From: Hippophae tibetana
Taxonomy: Eukaryota; Streptophyta; Magnoliopsida; Rosales; Elaeagnaceae
Length of the DNA: 64,000 nt
Direction of reading: 5' to 3'
Assembly: GCA_037013495.1 (NCBI GenBank)
Contig: CM072806.1
Span: 18,459,001 to 18,523,000 of the forward strand
In this document: one piece after another, positions 56,957-64,000 of the stretch
Layout of the letters: each line of letters begins with the position of its first letter
Position numbering within the stretch: the first letter of the stretch is position 1
Notes under the pieces: model-generated
Seen by the model: the letters and a program-made list of their open reading frames with translations, nothing else
What the model was told of the DNA's origin: nothing
Databases searched by the model: none
Translations under genes and position numbers: made by a program

Positions 56957-59900
56957 TCATCTTCTACAAATACCAATCAAGTCCAAGCAATGCTTGAACT
57001 TATTAAATGGAAATGGTTTGGTTAACATATTAGTTGGATTCTCTGTAGTGACTATCTTATTGACAACAATAGCACCTTGAGAGACAATGTCACGAACGAA
57101 GTGATATCTAACATCAATGTGTTTGGTTCTTTCATGATACATAGTATTCTTAGTCAAGTGTATCGCACTCTGACTATCACAAAATAAAACAGAAGTATCC
57201 TGTTGTAAACCCAAATCACAAACCAAACCTCTAAGCCAAATGGCTTCTTTCACTGCTTCTGTTGCTGCCATATATTCCGCCTCTGTCGTAGACAAAGAAA
57301 CTGTAGACTGTAAAGTAGCCTTCCAACTAATGGCACAATGAGAAAGAGTGAAGACATAACCTGTCAGAGATCTTCTTCTATCCAGATCACCAGCATAATC
57401 GGAGTCCACATAACCAATAACACTGCAACCAGTATTAGAACTCCCATCATATACCAAACCAAAATTAGATGTACCTCTCAAATAACGAAGTATCCATTTC
57501 ACTGCTTGCCAATGACCCTTACCAGGATTACCCATATAGCTGCTGACAACACTAACTGCATGTGAAATGTCTGGACGAGTACAAACCATAGCGTACATCA
57601 AACTCCCAACGGCACTTGCATATGGAACCTGAGACATGTATTGCTCTTCTTCTTCTAACTGTGGTGACAAATCCAAAGAAAGCCTGAAATGCGCAGCTAA
57701 TGGCGTACTCATAGGTTTAGAATCTTTCGTGCCAAAACGTTCAAGAAATTTTTCAATATAACTTTTCTGAGTCAAATAAAGCTTCCTCGCTTGCCTATCC
57801 CTGTAAATTTTCATGCCCAAAATTTTCTTCGCTGCACCCAAATCTTTCATTTCAAACTCACCATTAAGTTGAGACTTTAATTTCTGAATCTCAGACTTAT
57901 TCTTAGAAGCAATAAGCATGTTATCAACATAAAGCAACAAATAAATGGATGAACCATCATGAAATCTTTTATGATAAACACAACTATCATAATCACTCCT
58001 AGAGTAACCATGATCAATCATAAAAGAATCAAACCCCTTATACCATTGCCTAGGAGATTACTTCAGCCCATATAAAGACTTTTTCAATAAACAAACATGC
58101 ATGATCTTCCTTACCTGGAACAACAAACCCCTCTGGTTGATGCATATATATTTGTTCCTCAAGCTCACCATGTAAGAATGCTATCTTGACATCAAGTTGT
58201 TCTAATTCCATGTCAAACAATGCAACCATAGCAAGCAACACACGAATAGAGCTATGTTTCACAACAGGAGAAAATACTTCATTGAAGTCAATACCTTTCT
58301 TTTGACAATAGCCATTTGCAATAACATGTGCCTTGAACCCAACTGCTTCAACCTCAGGTATACCTTCCTTTTTCTTGAAGACTCATTTGTTTTCAACAAT
58401 CTTCTGGCCCTTAGGCGGTTTCACCAATTCCCAAGTATGATTCTTATGAAGTGATTCAATCTCTTCATTCATAGCAACCAACCACTGAATATACTCATCA
58501 CAAGTGACAGCTTTATGATAACTAGAAGGTTCATACACCATAATAGACTCTGCCACAGACAATGCAAAAGAAACTAAGTCTGCATCTGCGTACCTCTGAG
58601 GGCGACGAATCTCTCTTATTCCTTTACCCTTAGCGATACTATATGGTTGCTCATATTGCTCTTTTACTACATCATGAGTAGAATCATCTATCTCATCCAC
58701 ATATGGTTGATTTGAAGTGCCCTTTTGCACTTGACTAGGAGCTCCACTCTCAAGCTCCACCTACTCACTAACACCATAGTCTTTATCTACAATAATAGAC
58801 TCTTTTTTCTTTTGCAACATAGAAAACTCATCAAACTTAACATCTTTGCTAATCAAAAATTTAGGTGACTTGGGTTCAACACACCATAATCTATAACCAT
58901 TCACCCCAGAAGGATACCCCAAAAATATGCATTTCAATGCCCTAGGCTCAAGTTTACCATCATTAACATGAGCATAAGCAAGACAACCAAAAACTTTCAA
59001 ATCAGAATAATTAGCAGGAGTACCAAATAATACCTTAAATGGAGTCTTCAACTCAATTGCAGTTGATGGAGATCGATTCACCAAATAGCAGGCATGGTTA
59101 CAAGCTTCAGCCCAAAAAGATTTATCCAAGTCAGCTTGAAAGAGTATACATCGAGCTCTTTCTAAGAGAGTCCTATTCATACGTTCTGCTACTCCATTTT
59201 GCTGTGGTGTATGACGCACAGTGCGGTGTCTCACTATGCCATTTCTTTCACAGAACTCATTAAACTGACTATCACAAAATTCCAAACCATTATCAGTCCT
59301 CAAATGCTTGATTTTCTTGCCTATTTGATTTTCTATACAAGCCTTGAATTTCACAAATTTTGAGAACGCATCATTCTTATTCTTCAAAAAATACACCCAT
59401 ACATGACGAGAGAAGTCATCAATAAAATCAACATATATCGGGCACCACCCTTAGACACAACACGAGAAGGACCCCAAAGATCTGAATGAATATAATCAAT
59501 AGTACCTTTCGTTTTATGGATGGTTGTACTGAATTTGACCATGCGATGCTTTCCATAGACACAATGCTCACAGAAATCAAGTTTCCCAGTTTTCTGACCA
59601 CAAAGAAAATCTCGTTTGCTCAAGCCGCATATGCCATAATCGAGTAGTGTCTGAATCTTGATCTGACGAGGATGAAACTGATACACTGCCAATAACAGTG
59701 CTACCCTGAAGCATATAGAGACCACGCGACAATTACCCTTTAATAACAATGAGAACACCCTTACTAACTTTTAAAACTCCACTTTCAGCTACATACTTGT
59801 AGCCTTGTGAATCAAGAGTACCCAAAGATATCAAATTCTTTTTCAAATCTGGAACATGGCGAACATCTTTCAAAGTCCTAACAATACCATCATGCATCTT

Positions 59901-60092
59901 AATTCGGACAGTACCAATACCAACAACCTTGCAGGACATATTGTTTCCCATCAAGACAACACCCCCATCAATATCCTTACCTTCAAGTGTCTTAACGAGC
60001 CCTTCTTTAACTAATACGGCCCGCATCTTCATACGCCAAAGACTAAAATCATTTTTACCATTGAATTTCTCAATTTTATATTTTGCCGCCAT
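56957..60092 (-). pseudogene. copia-3 gag-pol remnant with internal deletion
   Basis: ATG 60092 opens [20 protein letters not shown], a normal gag start. After about 45 codons the frame runs into text from behind the protease active site ('[20 protein letters not shown]', '[18 protein letters not shown]'). Most of gag, the zinc knuckle and the protease catalytic Asp are therefore gone, though the join is in frame. Then follow GAG_pre-integrase with FCEHCVYGKHR (about 59590), a frameshift near 59390, and the integrase core 59396-58761 ('LRTDNGLEFCDSQFNEFCE', 'TPQQNGVAERMNRTLLE') ending in a stop. The RT start is at 58760-58383, with more RT at 58262-58050. RT end and RNase H lie at 58021-56957. 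The RT catalytic motif reads YVDNM (Asn codon 57920-57922) instead of YVDDM. RNase H segments '[21 protein letters not shown]' style and '[11 protein letters not shown]' are intact. Confidence 0.93.
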
Positions 60093-60225
60093 GGTAGAAA
60101 ACCCAGTATTAAATAAACAGAAGTACAACCCAAAAAATATGAAACCAATCAGATAACCAGAAGCTCAAAATAAATCCAAAAGAGCAAACTTGATTAGTTC
60201 CAATAAATAACCGAATAACCCAATA

Positions 60226-60237
60226 GCTCTGATACCA
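60226..60237 (-). other. Primer-binding site of copia-3
   Basis: The - strand reads TGGTATCAGAGC three bases inside the 5' LTR, the standard plant copia site complementary to the 3' end of initiator tRNA-Met. Confidence 0.92.
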
Positions 60238-60240
60238 ATT

Positions 60241-60895
60241 TGTTACGAATTAGGCACTTGCAGAAGCAAAGATCAGGTCCAATTTTGGTTGCACAAATTA
60301 ATAATAATGGGTAATGACAAAAGTAATAAGCAGTAAGAAATTAAATGACACACAATGATTTAAGTGGTTCAACTTTTCAATGTGAAAAGTCTACTCTACT
60401 CACGACGGCACACCGAGAAAAATCTACTAATAATCAAAATGGAGATACAAACACCAATTCCAGATAGCTTCACAGATTATACCAAAATCCAAAAGATCAA
60501 CCTATAAAATATCCCTTCTAATTTACTGGTAATATATATAGCAAGATAAATTAACAAACTTGCTATTAAATCAAATATTACCGTACAAATGTGAGAAACA
60601 CCACAAATGGTAGCTAAAATGGACAGTTTTGTCCCTGGGTTGATTTCCTTTGCTCTCTTAGTTGGTTACTGCTGGTTTTCTTCTTCTTTGCAGCTACTGC
60701 TATTCCGCAACTTTTGAAAAACAATTTTTCTGTTCGGCTGCTGCTGCACTTCTTCTCTGCGGCTGTTTTTCTCTGGTGACTCAAAAAACCAACTTCATGC
60801 AGGAAGTTATACATATATATATAAAAGGCAGCTGAGGGTTTCTAATGATTTATATGGGCTTTGGGTTAATGGGGTTTTGGGCCAAACAATTAACA
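60241..60895 (-). repeat. 5' LTR of copia-3
   Basis: 655 bp with TG...CA ends. The - strand U3 end includes a TATATATATA stretch at about 60810-60822, a possible TATA box of the element. Confidence 0.96.
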
Positions 60896-61109
60896 TATCT
60901 CAACTTGTTTAGTAACATTCTTTCACACGATAATATGACTTGATATTTTAGTCATGGATATTAAGTGTTCTTTGTAATTTAGTTATAAATCCTACATGTT
61001 CTAGTTTGTAATGGGCTACATTTGATGATGAACCATCTTGGTTTGCAATGCATTTATTGGAGAATAATGTTTCCTTCACTAAGCAACAAATTTCTTATTT
61101 AGTGTTGAT

Positions 61110-61950
61110 TTCTCCTTTTGTAAACTTGAATATACTTCATGCGATCAATAATGAAAATGTCGACAACATCGTTAATATTGTCATGATAATATCTTTGTTT
61201 TACACATCTTGACATTAAAATGTAATACTCATATATTTTGGCTAGTGTTTTACAAAATTATTGAGAATTTTGTTAAAATATGGTTTAAATGTCTTGTTTT
61301 AGCTAAAATTTTCTTGGTTTTATGGATATTGTCGTAAAAATATTATTAAAATATCAAACAAAATATCAAAAATATTAATTCTCAATTTATTTTTCTCTTT
61401 TCTCTTTTTTATTTTAAGCAATCATTTCAATTTAATTTTTTCTCACTTTTGTTGAAGAGAAGTCGCATGGATGTTTTATTTTCTACTCTTTTATATTAAT
61501 ATTATAATATGTAGATTACATGAAAGAGAAATGTTCATTATATCCCCTCTAACTAAAAGTACTTTTAGAAATAAATAATCAATTAAATTTATTTTTATAC
61601 TATCGAAATTTATCTATTTATAATAGTTAATATAATTAAATAATATACTTAATTATTTCAAATATTTTAACTACTTATTTTACAATATTTAGTAAAAAAG
61701 AATATATGTTTTATTATATAATATTTTATTTAATTGATCAACTTATTGATTAATGTAGATATTTGAAGTATTTAAAAATATATGTATTAAATAAAAAATT
61801 AATTTAAAATATAAGTAATTAATTTTCTTTATGTTTTATAAAAAAATTTCACATTTTTAGTAGAATTTTCATAGTTTTTATGAATATTTTTCTAATATTT
61901 TCATAAACAATAATAATATCTTTAAGATTTATGTAATATTTATATCTCAT
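61110..61950. repeat. Dispersed repeat, copy B
   Basis: Matches the reverse complement of 14890-15640, with the same blocks in the same order and moderate divergence. Non-coding. Confidence 0.55.
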
Positions 61951-63555
61951 CCTTAATGACATTAAAATTTCAAACCTCGTAGGCGATAAAGAAAACTCCT
62001 CAAATCTCGAGAGCATCAGTTTATTTAGTGGCCAAAGGCTCTTTGATAATCAAGAAGAAGAAGAATTGGAGTTTAATTAGCTCTCTCAATAAGAGTCTAT
62101 GGGCTGTGGAATGATTGTGATTGGTTGTGTCCATAAAATAACATGTTCAAATCCTTATGTTCTATTTAATTGTCATGATAGTTCTTACGAAATTGAATAT
62201 TCTTACATTTGTAACTAACTATCTTCACATATGTTGTTTAATGGCTAGATTGATCTACCGAAGGTTCTCGGTCGATCGGGACCTCTAAAATGCATGCAAA
62301 ACTGTATTTTTCAGCCACTAAACTTTATATCACAACCATTGAATCATGAGGTATTAAGTGGAGATGAGCTATTTACTCAAAATACACTATTTATACATCA
62401 TATTATGTCATCACAATACAATCAATTGGAGGAGAGCACAAGGAAGATCAAGAAGGAATCAAGAGCTCTACACATAGTATTAGAGGAAAGTTGAAGACGA
62501 AGACAGAAATTGAAGATCTATGATCATCCATTCCCATCATAAGCTTCTTCTTCTTTTTTTTAAATTACTTTTGTGAATTTTTTATTAGTTTTTAACATGT
62601 TTATGGATAGCTAAATTATTATATATGATTAAGATCAATTTTTGAGCCTAAATAATGATTATATGAAAGTTTATCTTATGCATTTCAAAACGTTGCTTTT
62701 GAATGATTAGGAGACCTACTAGTTATTTATCTGTTAAAATTTATTATTAGATTATGATTTTAGTTTAAATATGCTAATTATTGTAATTTTAAAATATTAA
62801 TTTATGGTTTACTAAACACAAATAGAATAAATCACGTGGGTTAAAAATGGTAGCATGATCAATTCTGCTTCATTTAGTTATTACTCTTTTAAAACTTAAA
62901 ACTATTATTAAATTAAATATGTGATTGTTTTATTGTGTTGTTTTGCAATTAGGGTTTATTATTTATTATTTTATAGACAACTAAACTATACAAAATGGTA
63001 GGAAATCTTAAGCAATATAATTATTCTAAAGCTAAAATTACTAATGCAATGGTTCTAAATTATGTCTCATAACCAAGAATAGTAAAGTAGTTAAATTATA
63101 TTTCAATTGAATCGGAATTCAGGATAAATATCATCCCTTAATTGCAAGTTTGTCTCGTATTGATTTTGAATTATAGTTTTGTAGTTATTTTAGTTAATGT
63201 TATTTTCTATTTTCAAAACAAAAATCTCATTTATTTTATTGTTATTATCTTTATCACTAATATTTAATATTAATTGTTATCAATCTTCTACAAGTAATCA
63301 TCATTACTTTAGTTATATTGCAATTAATACCTTTTTGATAGGAGTAAGGAATTAAACTTTTGATGTTCTATTTTGGGATGGTGAAAATTTTGGTATCATT
63401 GTCATGGACTATTTTGATAATTTTAATGTCATATATCAGTTTACATTCAATTTCTTAACTTGTAGCGCTAATTTTTTCTTAAATCCTTCACACAAATCTA
63501 TTTTAAAATCTTTTTGAACATTTTTCTCTTCTTTTTTCTTCTAAATAGCTACTAA

Positions 63556-63645
63556 AGTTTACAATCTTAATTGTGTGTTCTTATGACCTCTCTTCCTCCT
63601 CTATGCTAAGGTTTACAATCTTAATTGTGTGTTCTTATGACCTTT
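63556..63645. repeat. 53-bp tandem duplication
   Basis: The text 'gtttacaatcttaattgtgt' plus 'gttcttatgacct' occurs at 63556 and again at 63609, a short recent duplication. Confidence 0.85.
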
Positions 63646-64000
63646 TTATGGTGCTTTAAATATGTTGAAATTGATTCTTATTAGATTATGATTCATATTA
63701 CTTTGATCCAAGGGTTATGATTGAAAGTACTTTGACTGAAAATTACGATTTAATTTTTTGCTCATATGTTTTAATCCTTATTGTTCGATCAATCAAGTCT
63801 ATTCTCAATCGATCAAGTAATGACCCTTGATTGATTCACATATTTTGTACTGATCCAGTTATAAAAATTTGGTTAATCTAGTTTCTTGTCAATCAATTAA
63901 CCCTATAATTTTGTATTTGTCCTTATTTTCGTCTATTTTTAATTTGTTTATATTTTTTTACCTATATTGTCATATTAAATACAAATTAAATTTTTTATGA

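Larger units (their letters stand above)
56208..60895 (-). mobile_element. Copia LTR retrotransposon copia-3, 4.69 kb
   Basis: The element reads on the - strand: 5' LTR 60895-60241, PBS TGGTATCAGAGC at 60237-60226 (full match to initiator tRNA-Met), gag-pol remnant 60092-56957, PPT AAGGTGGAGATT at 56873-56862, 3' LTR 56861-56208. Flanking 5-mers CATCT (56203-56207) and TATCT (60896-60900) differ at one base and are the likely target duplication. At 4.69 kb it is shorter than Tnt1-like elements because of an internal gag-protease deletion. Several frame breaks make it inactive. Confidence 0.96.
60896..64000. other. AT-rich intergenic DNA
   Basis: No gene is recognised. A dispersed repeat copy lies at 61110-61950. 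The open frame 62294-62494 has no known motif. Text at 62240-62290 ('tcgatctaccgaaggttctcggtcgatcgggac'-like) and 63785-63835 ('tcgatcaag' words) recalls LTR-type repeats but has no boundaries. Confidence 0.5.

Noticed and set aside
62294..62494. 66-aa open frame near the right edge
   Set aside because: No recognisable family; the Lys/Glu-rich end is not diagnostic.

Overview
This window is AT-rich nuclear DNA from a plant, most likely a eudicot. It holds two intact single-copy-type genes in a large mass of transposable elements (TEs). The first gene is a calcium-dependent protein kinase of the CPK29 type (17094-25490, + strand, eight coding exons, 520 aa predicted). The second is a CDSP32-type plastid thioredoxin (54003-54917, - strand, one exon, 304 aa). 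Introns, myristoylation and plastid-targeting features, and plant-specific TE families (CACTA with TNP2 and Ulp1-like genes, Tnt1-like copia, RICESLEEPER-like hAT, L1-type LINEs with RNase H) all fit a plant. Everything else that codes is TE-derived and broken.

Layout. 1-16.9 kb: AT-rich intergenic DNA with decayed copia fragments (5436-7620 on +, about 10200-10535 on -), a faint LINE ORF1 trace (about 12770-13160), a small foldback element (13939-14061) and several tandem duplications. 17.1-25.5 kb: the CPK29-like gene. Its first intron (17770-23343) is about 5.6 kb and has absorbed an antisense LINE, a hAT-like miniature element and a 1.4-kb non-autonomous hAT with an 8-bp target duplication. 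26.77-35.51 kb: an almost complete CACTA element (CACTA-1) with matched termini and a TTA target duplication. It carries a broken TNP2 transposase and a second gene that joins a plant Transposase_24-like region, a Met/Pro repeat and a Ulp1-like cysteine protease.

36.2-53.7 kb: one LINE cut into four pieces by three later insertions. These are CACTA-2 (36430-42053) inside ORF1, a 5'-truncated Tnt1-like copia (about 42518-46762) after the ORF1 zinc knuckle, and a 3.6-kb hAT element (48835-52423) next to the reverse transcriptase YxDD-equivalent motif. Target duplications support the CACTA and hAT events, and the LINE reading resumes across each gap.

54.0-55.1 kb: the CDSP32 gene. 56.21-60.90 kb: a copia element on the - strand with both LTRs, a primer binding site (PBS), a polypurine tract (PPT), a gag-protease deletion and a mutated RT catalytic motif. 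60.9-64 kb: AT-rich intergenic DNA with a second, inverted copy of a dispersed repeat that also lies near 15 kb.

The two host genes do not obviously work together. One is a membrane-anchorable Ca2+ sensor kinase and the other a plastid redox protein linked to drought and oxidative stress. The most unusual material is the Ulp1-like protease kept by two unrelated-looking CACTA elements, the hairpin-rich subterminal arrays, a 150-bp-arm foldback inside CACTA-1, and the three-times-interrupted LINE. All family assignments come from reading translations by eye; no database search was run.
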